Shown one piece after another: positions 27,395 through 35,851 of a DNA stretch of 64,000 nt (positions within the stretch are counted from its first letter, which is position 1; each line of letters begins with the position of its first letter). The notes under the pieces are model-generated. The model was not told where the DNA came from and searched no databases. It worked only from the letters and a program-made list of their open reading frames with translations. Both the position numbers and the translations under genes were made by a program. Source of the DNA: Microbacterium halotolerans (lineage in GTDB: Bacteria > Actinomycetota > Actinomycetes > Actinomycetales > Microbacteriaceae); the NCBI RefSeq assembly GCF_003569805.1, contig NZ_KZ984051.1, positions 745,779 to 809,778 on the forward strand, in the 5' to 3' direction.

Positions 27395-28339
27395 ATGGTC
27401 GCGAATGAGGAGGCGGAGTTCACCGCCCTTGTGCGCTCGATGACCCTGGAGGCAGATGACGTGCTCTCTGTCGAACTGGAGGCCGTCGGGGGCGCAGCGC
27501 GTGCATGGGAAGCGGGGGCGCACATCGATCTCGTCCTGCCTGATGCGCCCGTCCGGCAGTACTCGCTGAGCGGCGAGCTCGGCAGCGACCGCTATCGCAT
27601 TGCGGTTCTCCGGGAAGGGCACAGTCGCGGCGGCTCGAAGGGCGTGCACGAGCGACTGCGTCCGGGGGACGTGGTCACTGTGCGCGGACCGCGCAACCAT
27701 TTCACGCTCGAGCCGGCGGAGGAGTACCTCTTCCTCGCCGGAGGGATCGGCATCACTCCGATTCTTCCCATGCTCCGCGCCGCCTCCGACAGCGGTGTCC
27801 TCTGGCACTTGGTCTATCTCGGCTCTGAGCGAAGGAGGATGGCCTTCCTCGACGAGATCGAACAGATCGAGGGCGGTACGGTCTCCGTGCTTCCCGGCGA
27901 CGAAGGAGTGCGTGCGAACCTCCCTGAGATCGTCTCCGCGCACCCCGGCGCATCCGTCTATGCGTGCGGGCCTGAGCGCATGCTGACGGAGCTTCGGGAG
28001 CTCCTCCCCGAGGAGTCGGGGCGCCTGCGCGTCGAGTACTTCGCCGCTCCTGAGGTCGAGTACGAGCCGGGAGGAGCCTTCACCATCCGGCTCGCACGCA
28101 GCGGCGCGGAGCTCCCGGTCGAGCCGGATCAATCCGTGCTCGAGGTCATGCGCGCCGCCGGTGCGGACGTGCTGACGGACTGCGAGGAAGGGATATGCGG
28201 CAGCTGTGAGACGCGGGTGCTGGAGGGCGATGTGGAGCATCGTGACTTCGTTCTGACCGCTCAGGAGCGGTCTCGGATGGACTGCATGATGGTGTGCGTC
28301 TCCCGCGCCGCCTGTCCGCTGCTTGTTCTCGACGCGTGA
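27395..28339 (+). CDS. Rieske oxygenase reductase (FMN / plant-type [2Fe-2S], VanB-like)
   Basis: A 314-aa phthalate-dioxygenase-reductase family protein. The flavin/NAD(P) module shows RQYSLSGELGSDRYRIAVL, LFLAGGIGITPILPMLRAA and YACGPERMLTEL. The C-terminal plant-type ferredoxin has CEEGICGSCETRVLEGDVEH with a distal Cys in MDCMMVCVSRA. It takes electrons from NAD(P)H to the Rieske oxygenase encoded 52 bp downstream. It appears to be leaderless, its ATG lying just after the operator pair shared with gntR. A VanB role cannot be excluded from sequence, but the partner oxygenase is of the phthalate type and the regulon is nitrogen-related. Confidence 0.9.
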   Translation: MVANEEAEFTALVRSMTLEADDVLSVELEAVGGAARAWEAGAHIDLVLPDAPVRQYSLSGELGSDRYRIAVLREGHSRGGSKGVHERLRPGDVVTVRGPRNHFTLEPAEEYLFLAGGIGITPILPMLRAASDSGVLWHLVYLGSERRRMAFLDEIEQIEGGTVSVLPGDEGVRANLPEIVSAHPGASVYACGPERMLTELRELLPEESGRLRVEYFAAPEVEYEPGGAFTIRLARSGAELPVEPDQSVLEVMRAAGADVLTDCEEGICGSCETRVLEGDVEHRDFVLTAQERSRMDCMMVCVSRAACPLLVLDA

Positions 28340-28348
28340 CGTCAATGT

Positions 28349-28375
28349 GGATACAATCACACAAAGATCGGATGC
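28349..28375 (+). promoter_or_regulatory. Degenerate paired operator before the Rieske oxygenase gene
   Basis: GGATAC (28349) and GGATGC (28370) lie 21 bp apart between reductase and oxygenase genes. They vary from GGATCC but keep the exact spacing of the other pairs, so this may be a weaker internal operator. Confidence 0.5.
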
Positions 28376-28391
28376 CAAGGGGTAATTCACG

Positions 28392-29729
28392 ATGCTGAAA
28401 CAGGAAGACAACGAGAAGATCACCCGTTCAGGCCCTGGCACCCCGCTGGGAAACCTGTTGCGGTCGTACTGGCAGCCGGTGGCGCTGGTCTCGGAGATGC
28501 CGGGCGAGCGGCCGGTGAAGGCCGTGCGCATCATGAGCGAGGATCTCGTGCTGTTCAGGAAGCGCGAGGGGTGGGGGCTGATCAGCCGATACTGCGCGCA
28601 TCGCGGCGTGGACCTCTCCTACGGCCGCCACGAGGAGAACGGGATCCGTTGCCTCTACCATGGCTGGCTCTACGACGGCGAGGGCCGCTGCGTCGAGCAG
28701 CCGGCCGAACCGGAGCACAGCCAGTTCCTGGGCAAGATTCGCATCGCGAACTATCCGTGCGTCGAGAAGAACGGGCTCATCTTCGCCTACATGGGGGCAG
28801 GCGATCCGCCTCCGTTCCCCGACTACGACTGCTTCGTCGCGCCGGATGAGTACACGTTCGCTTTCAAGGGACTCTGGGAGTGCAACTGGCTGCAAGGGCT
28901 CGAGGGCGGGATCGATCCGAGCCACGTCTCCTTCCTCCACCGCTTCATCCAGGAGGACCCGCGTGAGATGTACGGCCAGCAGTTCGCCGAGGAGGTCGAG
29001 GGGACGGGCAAGAAGCTCTCGATGCTCGTCGGCGAGAGCTACCGTCCTGACATCGAAGTGGAGAGCGCCGACCACGGCCTGCGCGTGTACGCCGTTCGCC
29101 AGCTGACGGAGGACGTCAAACACGTCAGAGTGACCAACCTGCTCTTCCCCAACGCCTTCGTCGTGCCGTTCGGCAACTCGAAGGTGTTCACCCAGTGGCA
29201 CGTGCCGATCGACGACGAACATCACTACTGGTACATGATCTGGTACGACTTCGCGGAGACCACGGACAAGGACGCACTTCTCCAGCAGCGGCTCGAGGGC
29301 GTGTCCCTCCCCGACTACCGCCCCGTGCGCAATCGCAGCAACAACTGGGGCTTCGACCCGCAGGAGCAGAACGAGCTCACCTACACGGGCATGGGCCTCG
29401 ACATCAACGTGCACGACCAGTGGGCCGTCGAGAGCATGGGGCCGGTGCAGGACCGCACCGTCGAGCGTCTCGGCGTCTCGGACCGTGCGGTCACGGCCAA
29501 CCGCCGCCTCCTGCTGCGGGCGATCGAAGCATTCGCGGCCGGAGGCCAGACGCCATCGCACCCGGTCAGCGCTGAGGAGGCGGCTGCCCTCACCGGCCCG
29601 ATGGCGATGGACACGATCGCGGCCAACGAGGCATGGCAGACGCGCTGGGTGGAGCGCGAGCGCGAGCGCCGCGAGGCCTCGCCGTGGGCAGGCCCGCTGA
29701 TGCGCGCGGAGGAGGCCGTCGATGCGTGA
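28392..29729 (+). CDS. Rieske non-heme iron oxygenase, large subunit (phthalate-dioxygenase-like)
   Basis: A 445-aa ring-hydroxylating-type oxygenase. The Rieske cluster is bound by C68-x-H70 (YCAHRGVDLSYGR) and C87-x2-H90 (CLYHGW). The mononuclear iron site is GGIDPSHVSFLH, giving His178 and His183 with Asp175 as the electron bridge. Length and layout match the single-component phthalate 4,5-dioxygenase / O- or N-demethylase group. No small subunit is encoded nearby. The reductase upstream supplies electrons. It overlaps the glutamine-synthetase-like gene by 8 bp, so the oxygenase and the gamma-glutamyl ligase are probably made together. The substrate could be a gamma-glutamylated amine, by analogy with aniline and isopropylamine pathways; this is inference. 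Confidence 0.9.
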   Translation: MLKQEDNEKITRSGPGTPLGNLLRSYWQPVALVSEMPGERPVKAVRIMSEDLVLFRKREGWGLISRYCAHRGVDLSYGRHEENGIRCLYHGWLYDGEGRCVEQPAEPEHSQFLGKIRIANYPCVEKNGLIFAYMGAGDPPPFPDYDCFVAPDEYTFAFKGLWECNWLQGLEGGIDPSHVSFLHRFIQEDPREMYGQQFAEEVEGTGKKLSMLVGESYRPDIEVESADHGLRVYAVRQLTEDVKHVRVTNLLFPNAFVVPFGNSKVFTQWHVPIDDEHHYWYMIWYDFAETTDKDALLQQRLEGVSLPDYRPVRNRSNNWGFDPQEQNELTYTGMGLDINVHDQWAVESMGPVQDRTVERLGVSDRAVTANRRLLLRAIEAFAAGGQTPSHPVSAEEAAALTGPMAMDTIAANEAWQTRWVERERERREASPWAGPLMRAEEAVDA

Positions 29730-31251
29730 GCGCAACGTCGACGAACGCCCCGTCGCGGAGAGCGGCGGAGGCGTGTCGGCCCGTCCCATGCTGGCGACTG
29801 ATCGTGATGGCTTCGTCGCTCGGCACGGTCTGTGGGACGAGTCCCAGTACGCGGCGGCGGGGCAGATGCGCCGTGTCGTGGACGAACTCGGCATCGAGAT
29901 GGTGCGCTTCTCTTTCGTCGATCAGCACGGCATCCTGCGCGGCAAGACCATCACGCGCGGCGGCCTGTCTGCGGCGATGAGGTCGGGCGTGACCGCACCC
30001 AGCTCTCTTCTGCTGAAGGACACCTCGGGGCAGTCGGTGTTCTCGGTGTTCTCGGCCGACACGGGCGTCGGCGCCGACGGCTTCACGGGAGCCGGCGACA
30101 TCGTGCTCGTCCCGGATCCGACGACCTTCCGTGTGCTGCCATGGGCGCAGCGGACCGGGTGGATCCTCTGCGACGTGCACTTCCCCGACGGCCCGCCCGT
30201 ACCGTTCTGCACGCGCACGATCCTGCGCAACGAGCTCACCACGCTCGCGTCGCGCGGCTATGGGATGACGGTGGGCGCCGAACTCGAGTTCCACGTCTAC
30301 CGCACGGAGGGCGAACCGCTCTCCGCGGAGCACATCGGCGTTCCGGGGCGGCCCGGCGCAGCGGCGAGCAGCGCCCCGACGACCAGAGGGTCCCAGCTGC
30401 TGCTCGAAGAGGGTCTCGATCGTATGCAGCCGCTTGTGGACGAGCTCTACCGCGGTCTCACGCAGCTGGATCTCCCGCTTCGTTCCATCGAACTGGAGTT
30501 CGGTCCGAGTCAGTTCGAGATCACGATGGAGGCAGGCAGCGCCGCCGAGATCGCCGACGCCATCGTGCTGTGCCGCTCAGCCGTTCGACGCATCGCTTCG
30601 GGCCAGGGTCTGCATGCGACCTTCATGTCCCGTCCGCAGGGTGCCGAAGCCGCGTCGACGGGGTGGCATCTGCACCAGTCCCTCACCGAGCTGTCCACGG
30701 GGGCGAACGTGTTCATCCCCGATGCTCCAGGCACCTCGATGTCGCTGCTGGGAGCGTCCTACCTCGCCGGACTGCTCGAGCACGCACCGGCGGCTGCCGC
30801 GTTCACCACGCCGACGGTGAACGGCTACAAGCGCTTTCAGCCGAACTCGCTTGCGCCGGACCGCATCGCCTGGGGCATCGACAACAAGGGCGCCATGGTG
30901 CGCGCCGTCGGCGGTGGCGGCGACCCCGCGACTCGCCTTGAGAACCGTTCAGGTGAGCCGGCCGCCAACCCGTACCTCTACATCGCGTCCCAGCTGATCA
31001 GCGGTATGGACGGCGTGGAGAGGGGACTGGTGCCGTCGGCTCCCACCGATGATCCCTACGGCGCGCAGGCGCAGGCCTTGCCGCAGTCACTGGGTGCCGC
31101 CGTCGACGCGCTCGACGCGGATGCCGCGTTCCGCACCGCGCTGGGGGAGGTCGTCGTCAACTGGTATGCGACCATCAAGCGAGCCGAGTTCGCGCGCTAT
31201 CTTCGCCATGTCTCCGACTGGGAGCAGCGTGAGTACTTCGACATCTTCTGA
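29722..31251 (+). CDS. Glutamine-synthetase-family ligase, candidate gamma-glutamyl-amine synthetase
   Basis: A 509-aa protein with the glutamine synthetase catalytic fold: VGAELEFHVYR with metal-binding Glu residues, IELEFGPSQFEITMEAGSAA, STGWHLHQSL, NGYKRFQPNSLAPDRIAWGI and RLENRSGEPAANPYLYIASQ. The GS N-terminal beta-grasp (MVRFSFVDQHGILRGKTIT) is present. It differs from housekeeping GlnA in these motifs and groups by eye with catabolic relatives such as PuuA and IpuC that join glutamate to amines. The overlap with a Rieske oxygenase gene, and amine oxidase and GGT genes nearby, support that role. The N-terminal ~22 residues look unconserved; ATG 29789 is an alternative start. Confidence 0.85.
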   Translation: MRERNVDERPVAESGGGVSARPMLATDRDGFVARHGLWDESQYAAAGQMRRVVDELGIEMVRFSFVDQHGILRGKTITRGGLSAAMRSGVTAPSSLLLKDTSGQSVFSVFSADTGVGADGFTGAGDIVLVPDPTTFRVLPWAQRTGWILCDVHFPDGPPVPFCTRTILRNELTTLASRGYGMTVGAELEFHVYRTEGEPLSAEHIGVPGRPGAAASSAPTTRGSQLLLEEGLDRMQPLVDELYRGLTQLDLPLRSIELEFGPSQFEITMEAGSAAEIADAIVLCRSAVRRIASGQGLHATFMSRPQGAEAASTGWHLHQSLTELSTGANVFIPDAPGTSMSLLGASYLAGLLEHAPAAAAFTTPTVNGYKRFQPNSLAPDRIAWGIDNKGAMVRAVGGGGDPATRLENRSGEPAANPYLYIASQLISGMDGVERGLVPSAPTDDPYGAQAQALPQSLGAAVDALDADAAFRTALGEVVVNWYATIKRAEFARYLRHVSDWEQREYFDIF

Positions 31252-31269
31252 CCGAAAGGCGATGACTCC

Positions 31270-32736
31270 GTGAGCATCAGAGGCACCGTGCAGGCCCTGC
31301 CCGACTACGAGCCGTTCTTCCTCGCCGGAGAGTGGATCGCCCAAGAGGGACGGGAAACCCATGAGGTGACGGATCCCGCGACCGGGGAGGTGCTCTCCAC
31401 CGTCGCGCAGGCATCGTCCGCCGACATCGATCGTGCCGTCGCCGTTGCGGCGCAGGTGCACGCAGACGGCACGTGGCGGGGCATGGCACCGCTCGAGCGC
31501 GCCAGGATCCTCCAACGGGTCGCCGACCTCATCGAGGAGGAGCTGGAGGAGATCGCGATCCTGGAGACCCGTGACAACGGCAAACCGATTGAGCGCTCTC
31601 GCGCAGACGTGGCGAACGCAGCTCGCACCTTCCGGCACTTCGCCGGAGCGCCTTCGCGCATCGGCGGCACGGTGATCCCGATCGACGGAGGTGCGCACCA
31701 CGTCTACACGACGCTGGAGCCGGTGGGACCGGTGGCCGTCATCCTGCCGTGGAACTTCCCGTTCATGACGGCGTCGTTCAAACTCGCCCCGGCGCTCGCC
31801 GCAGGATGCCCGGTGATCGCCAAGCCCGCCTCGTACACGCCGCTTTCGATCCTCAGGCTGGCGGCCATCCTGGAACGTGCAGGGGTGCCGGAGGGCGTGG
31901 TGAGCGTGCTGACGGGTGACAGGCGGATCGGTGCGGCGCTCACCGAGCACCCTGGCATCGCGAAGATCACGTTCACCGGCTCGACCGAGGTGGGGCGCAC
32001 CGTGGCGCACGCGGCGGCAGAGGAGTTCACGCGGGTGACGCTGGAGCTCGGCGGGAAGAATCCGAACATCGTCTTCGAGGACGCCGATCTCGATGCCGCT
32101 GTGGTGATGGCCATGCGTGCATCCTTCGGGCACTCGGGGCAGATGTGCACGGCAGGCAGCCGGCTCCTGGTGCAGCGCTCGGTGCTCGCCGATGTCAACG
32201 AGCGTCTGGCGGCCGCGGTGCGCAAGGTGCCGATGGGCGATGGTCTCGACGGCGGCATCACCGTCGGGCCTGTCGTGTCCGCCCAGCAGCGCGACAGTGT
32301 GCTGGACTACATCCGGACGGGCGTCGACGAGGGCGCGACGCTCGTCGTCGGCGGGGGCACGCGCGCACCCGGCTACTACGTGGAGCCGACGCTGTTCACG
32401 GACGTCACCAACGACATGACGATCGCGCGCGAGGAGATCTTCGGGCCGGTCGTGGGAGTCATCCCCTTCGATGACGAAGCGGACGCCGTCCGCATCGCGA
32501 ACGATACGCCGTACGGCCTGGCCGCGGGGGTATGGACCAGGGATCTCGGCCGGGCTCACCGCATGGCGCAGGCGCTCGACGTCGGAACGGTGTGGGTCAA
32601 CACCTACAACGTCTTCGACCCTGCGCTGTCGTTCGGAGGCGTCGGAGTCTCCGGCGTCGGCCGCGACCTGGGCGACGAGGGGCTGCGTGGCTTCCTGGAG
32701 CCGAAGAGCGTCGTGATGGCTGTTCCGGAGGTCTGA
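31270..32736 (+). CDS. NAD(P)-dependent aldehyde dehydrogenase
   Basis: A 488-aa ALDH-superfamily enzyme of normal length. Conserved sites: PWNFPFMTASFKLAPALAAG (oxyanion Asn), VIAKPASYTPLS, TFTGSTEVGR (cofactor loop), catalytic Glu in VTLELGGKNPN, catalytic Cys in SGQMCTAGSRL and EEIFGPVVGVIPF. It is betaine-aldehyde / gamma-aminobutyraldehyde-like in general pattern. It would oxidise the aldehyde produced by the copper amine oxidase, or an aldehyde made after Rieske oxidation. The GTG start follows GAAAGGCGATG, 18 bp after the ligase gene. Confidence 0.93.
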   Translation: MSIRGTVQALPDYEPFFLAGEWIAQEGRETHEVTDPATGEVLSTVAQASSADIDRAVAVAAQVHADGTWRGMAPLERARILQRVADLIEEELEEIAILETRDNGKPIERSRADVANAARTFRHFAGAPSRIGGTVIPIDGGAHHVYTTLEPVGPVAVILPWNFPFMTASFKLAPALAAGCPVIAKPASYTPLSILRLAAILERAGVPEGVVSVLTGDRRIGAALTEHPGIAKITFTGSTEVGRTVAHAAAEEFTRVTLELGGKNPNIVFEDADLDAAVVMAMRASFGHSGQMCTAGSRLLVQRSVLADVNERLAAAVRKVPMGDGLDGGITVGPVVSAQQRDSVLDYIRTGVDEGATLVVGGGTRAPGYYVEPTLFTDVTNDMTIAREEIFGPVVGVIPFDDEADAVRIANDTPYGLAAGVWTRDLGRAHRMAQALDVGTVWVNTYNVFDPALSFGGVGVSGVGRDLGDEGLRGFLEPKSVVMAVPEV

Positions 32737-32739
32737 GCC

Positions 32740-33501
32740 GTGCACGCAGTCGAACGTGGTCGGCAGAGGACCGGAACCGGTGCGGATATGGCCGAACTCT
32801 CGGAAACCGTCCCGGCACGCATCGTCGGTGCGCCCGTCCTCATCATCGTCGACCTCCAGGGCGGCACCGGACAGGCGCCGCAGACAGAGGGCGGGATCCC
32901 GATCGTCACGGAAGGGCGCGAGGCGCGCCGTCTCCGAGTCCGGCGCCTCGTCGACCGGTGCCGTGAAGCCGGCGTTCCGGTGGTGTGGATCCAGGAGGTG
33001 CACAAGCGATCCCTGATCGACATCGGACGGGAGCTGGACGGTGCCGAGGGCCCGCACTGCATCGAAGGCGACGACGGCACCGAGATCGCTGCGTGGCTCG
33101 ACCCGCGACCGGAGGAGTTCGTGATCCGGAAGCGTCGCTATTCGGCCTTCTTCGGTACGGAGCTGGAGATCGTGCTCAAGGCGTACAGGGCCGACACGGT
33201 TCTCCTCGTCGGAGGGCTCACGGACGTGTGCGTCCACTACACCGCCGTCGATGCCCACCAGCACGACTATCACGTGCGTGTCATCGCCGACTGCGTCGCG
33301 GGATCGACGCGGCGAGCGCACGACAGCGCGCTCGCCGCCATCAGATATCTTCAGCGCGACGCCCTCGTCGTCGCGGACGACGTGCACGGCTATCTCGACG
33401 CGCGCCTCGCATCGTCCTCCGTGCACGCCGGGAGCCGCACTCGAGCCGACGCTTCGACCGAGGCCCAGGAGCAGGAGCAGGAGCAGGAGAGGATCGTATG
33501 A
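32740..33501 (+). CDS. Isochorismatase-family cysteine hydrolase
   Basis: A 253-aa protein of the isochorismatase / N-carbamoylsarcosine amidase superfamily. The Asp-Lys-Cys triad is visible: Asp in LIIVDLQGGTG, Lys in VIRKRRYSAFFGTELE, Cys in GGLTDVCVHYTAVDAHQ. Members hydrolyse amides such as nicotinamide, carbamoyl-sarcosine, ureidoacrylate or biuret; an amide or carbamoyl intermediate of the amine pathway is a fair guess. The tail (residues 230-253) is Glu/Gln-rich and probably disordered. A GTG start with GGAGG upstream is used; an internal ATG at 32788 is possible. It overlaps the next gene by ATGA. Confidence 0.88.
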   Translation: MHAVERGRQRTGTGADMAELSETVPARIVGAPVLIIVDLQGGTGQAPQTEGGIPIVTEGREARRLRVRRLVDRCREAGVPVVWIQEVHKRSLIDIGRELDGAEGPHCIEGDDGTEIAAWLDPRPEEFVIRKRRYSAFFGTELEIVLKAYRADTVLLVGGLTDVCVHYTAVDAHQHDYHVRVIADCVAGSTRRAHDSALAAIRYLQRDALVVADDVHGYLDARLASSSVHAGSRTRADASTEAQEQEQEQERIV

Positions 33502-34835
33502 CCGCGCTGCCCGAGGCGAGGACGTACGTCGCACCGATCGTGACGATGGACCCCGCGACACCGTCCGCCCAGGCGTTCGCCGTGCATGGGGGACGGATCC
33601 TCGCGGTCGGGACGGTCGACCACGTGCGTGCCGCGGTTCCGGGCGCGACCGTCGAGGAACTCGACGGGGTCGTCCTTCCCGGGCTCATCGACGCGCACAT
33701 GCACATGCAGCGAGCCGGGCTCAAGGCGCTGGACCACATCAGCGATGAGGACAGTGTGGCGACCTACATCGAACGGATGCGCGACAGCTTCGACGACGAC
33801 GGTCCGGAGGATCCGCCGTTCGAAGACCGGATCCGCGCTCTCGAGCGCGTGCAGCCGCTGCTGCACGCGCTCGGGTTCACCGGTGTCATCGACCCTGCGG
33901 TCACCGTCGACGAGATGCGCGGATACCAGGAGGCGCACCGCCGGGGCATGCTCACGATGCGGACCGTGGCGATGCCGTATCTCGAGATCGGATCCGGCGC
34001 GACTCCGGACGTGGACGCCGTCATCTCCCATCTCGACGGCACGGGTCTCTCGACCGGATTCGGCGACGATCAGCTGCGGCTCGGGCCGATCAAGGTGTAC
34101 GCCGACGGAGAGGCGCTCATGGGCCAGGCGCTGCTGGAACGGCCGTGGGACGACGACGGCTATGCCGGACTGCAGCGCATCTCCGACGAGGAGTTCACGC
34201 GGCTGGTGCGGTGGTGCGGCGAGCACGGCTGGGGCGTGGGCACGCACGCCGTGGGCGGCGGCGCCGTCGCGCTGGTGGCACGGGCATACGCGCAGGCAGG
34301 TGAGGCCGTGCGTCGGGAGCGATTCCAGGCGATCCACGCCTATCTCGAGCCCGCTGCAGAGTCCATCCGGTCGCTCGCGGATGCGGGGGCGATCGCCTCC
34401 GTCCAGCCGTCCATCATCTGGCACAACGGGCGCGGACTGCGTGCCAAGCTGGGTGCGCGGGCGGAGCGAGCGAACCCGGTGCGCAGCTGGCTCGATGCAG
34501 GTGCCGTCGTCGCCTTCGGCTCGGACGGGCCGTTCTTCGCGTTCGATCCCCGTCATCTGATGTGGCAGGCCGTCACGCGACGGGTCGCCGGCGAAGAGGA
34601 GCCGCTCGATATGGCCGAGGCGATCACGACGGAGGAGGCACTCGCCGCCTACACCACTGGTGCCTCGTATGCCGCAGGAGCGGAGCACGACCGAGGCGCG
34701 ATCCGTGCCGGTATGTGCGCCGACTGGGCGCTGTGGTCGGATGACCCGACGACTGCCGGAACCGAAGCACTGCGCACGCTCACGGTGCGCCGCACCGACG
34801 TGGGAGGCCGTACCGTGTTCGAGGAGTCCGCATGA
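33498..34835 (+). CDS. Metal-dependent amidohydrolase, YtcJ-like
   Basis: A 445-aa amidohydrolase-superfamily protein with the N-terminal beta-sandwich (GRILAVGTVDHVRAAVPG) and barrel. Metal ligands appear intact: HMH in PGLIDAHMHMQRAG, His in GVGTHAVGGG, His in FQAIHAYLEP and Asp in FGSDGPFFAFDP. The C-terminal ITTEEALAAYTTGASYAAGAE and RGAIRAGMCADWALW are typical of the YtcJ/LAF group, whose members hydrolyse amides or cyclic amides. It is coupled to the isochorismatase upstream and the phosphotriesterase-fold protein downstream by ATGA overlaps. Confidence 0.88.
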   Translation: MTALPEARTYVAPIVTMDPATPSAQAFAVHGGRILAVGTVDHVRAAVPGATVEELDGVVLPGLIDAHMHMQRAGLKALDHISDEDSVATYIERMRDSFDDDGPEDPPFEDRIRALERVQPLLHALGFTGVIDPAVTVDEMRGYQEAHRRGMLTMRTVAMPYLEIGSGATPDVDAVISHLDGTGLSTGFGDDQLRLGPIKVYADGEALMGQALLERPWDDDGYAGLQRISDEEFTRLVRWCGEHGWGVGTHAVGGGAVALVARAYAQAGEAVRRERFQAIHAYLEPAAESIRSLADAGAIASVQPSIIWHNGRGLRAKLGARAERANPVRSWLDAGAVVAFGSDGPFFAFDPRHLMWQAVTRRVAGEEEPLDMAEAITTEEALAAYTTGASYAAGAEHDRGAIRAGMCADWALWSDDPTTAGTEALRTLTVRRTDVGGRTVFEESA

Positions 34836-35851
34836 TCGAGACCGTGCTCGGCCCCGTCTCGCCCGCCGAGCTGGGAATCGTGGCGAGCAACGAGCATGTG
34901 CTCACCGACTCACGTCATCTTCTGCGGCCCACCCGCGACGGCGCACCGCTCGAGGGACCGATCCGCACCGAGATCCTCGGCGACCTGCGCTGGAACTATC
35001 TGTCGCTGGCGGACAATCTTGCTCTTGACGACGAGGACGCCGCGGTCGACGAGCTCGCCTCCGCAGCCGCGTCGGGGCTCGGTACGATCGTCGAAGCCAC
35101 GTCATGGGGGATGGGGCCGTGCCACGCGCGCCTGCCCGATATCTCCCGCCGCAGCGGAGTGCGAATCGTGTCCGCCTACGGCACATACATCGACAAGACG
35201 ATCCCCGAGGCATGGCGCGAGAAGCCCGAGAGTGCGCTCGAGGCGGAGTTCACCACGGCTCTGGTCGATGCGGTCCCCGGTACCGCGTTCCGCGCAGGGC
35301 TCCTCGGCCTTCTGGGTACGAGCGCGGAGATCACGCCAGCAGAACGGCGCGCTCTGCGTGCGGCCGCGCGCGCCGCAGCCTCCGCAGGCGCGGCCGTGAG
35401 CATTCGTCTGGACGGCGCGGCGCGGCGCGGTCCGGAGGTCGTCGACATCCTCAGGTCGGAGGGGCTGGCGCCTGGTCGCATCCTCTTCTGCAACATGGAC
35501 AAGGTGCTCGACGAGGGCTACGTGGGCGAACTGAGCGATCGCGGTGCGGTCGTCGAGTTCGCGTTCGGCAGCGAGAACCACTTCGGCGATCGTGCGCGCG
35601 ATGCAACTGACACCGAACGGCTCGATTTCGTCGCCCGTTTTCTCAACGCCCGCCCGGATGCTCCGGTGACACTGACCTGTTCGGTCTGGACGAAGGGGCA
35701 GCTCAGCGCGTTCGGCGGAATGGGGTACGGCCATGTCGTGCGCCGTGTCGTTCCCGCTCTCCGGCGTCTCGGCGTGCCGGACGACCGTCTGCATGACGTC
35801 CTCGTCGCCGCACCGGCGGCACTCCTGAATCGAACGGAGCCGACCCCATGA
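34832..35851 (+). CDS. Phosphotriesterase-family protein lacking nearly all metal ligands
   Basis: A 339-aa protein starting MIETVLGPVSPAELGI, the usual start of phosphotriesterase-related lactonases, with the family end YGHVVRRVVPALRRLGV. Comparison with metal-binding relatives by eye: the first His of HEH is Asn20 (His22 kept), the bridging Lys position is Gly159, the two barrel His are Arg192 (VSIRLDG) and Asn221 (LFCNMDK), and the Asp is Ser284 (LTCSVWTK). Only one of six ligands remains, so a binuclear metal site is unlikely. The gene is intact and coupled to both neighbours, so it is probably expressed; a metal-free hydrolase or lyase, or a structural/regulatory partner, are the options. 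Confidence 0.8.
   Translation: MIETVLGPVSPAELGIVASNEHVLTDSRHLLRPTRDGAPLEGPIRTEILGDLRWNYLSLADNLALDDEDAAVDELASAAASGLGTIVEATSWGMGPCHARLPDISRRSGVRIVSAYGTYIDKTIPEAWREKPESALEAEFTTALVDAVPGTAFRAGLLGLLGTSAEITPAERRALRAAARAAASAGAAVSIRLDGAARRGPEVVDILRSEGLAPGRILFCNMDKVLDEGYVGELSDRGAVVEFAFGSENHFGDRARDATDTERLDFVARFLNARPDAPVTLTCSVWTKGQLSAFGGMGYGHVVRRVVPALRRLGVPDDRLHDVLVAAPAALLNRTEPTP

Noticed and set aside
31087..33561. An 824-codon open frame on the minus strand
   Set aside because: Shadow of the aldehyde dehydrogenase, isochorismatase and amidohydrolase genes; Arg/His-rich with no domain.
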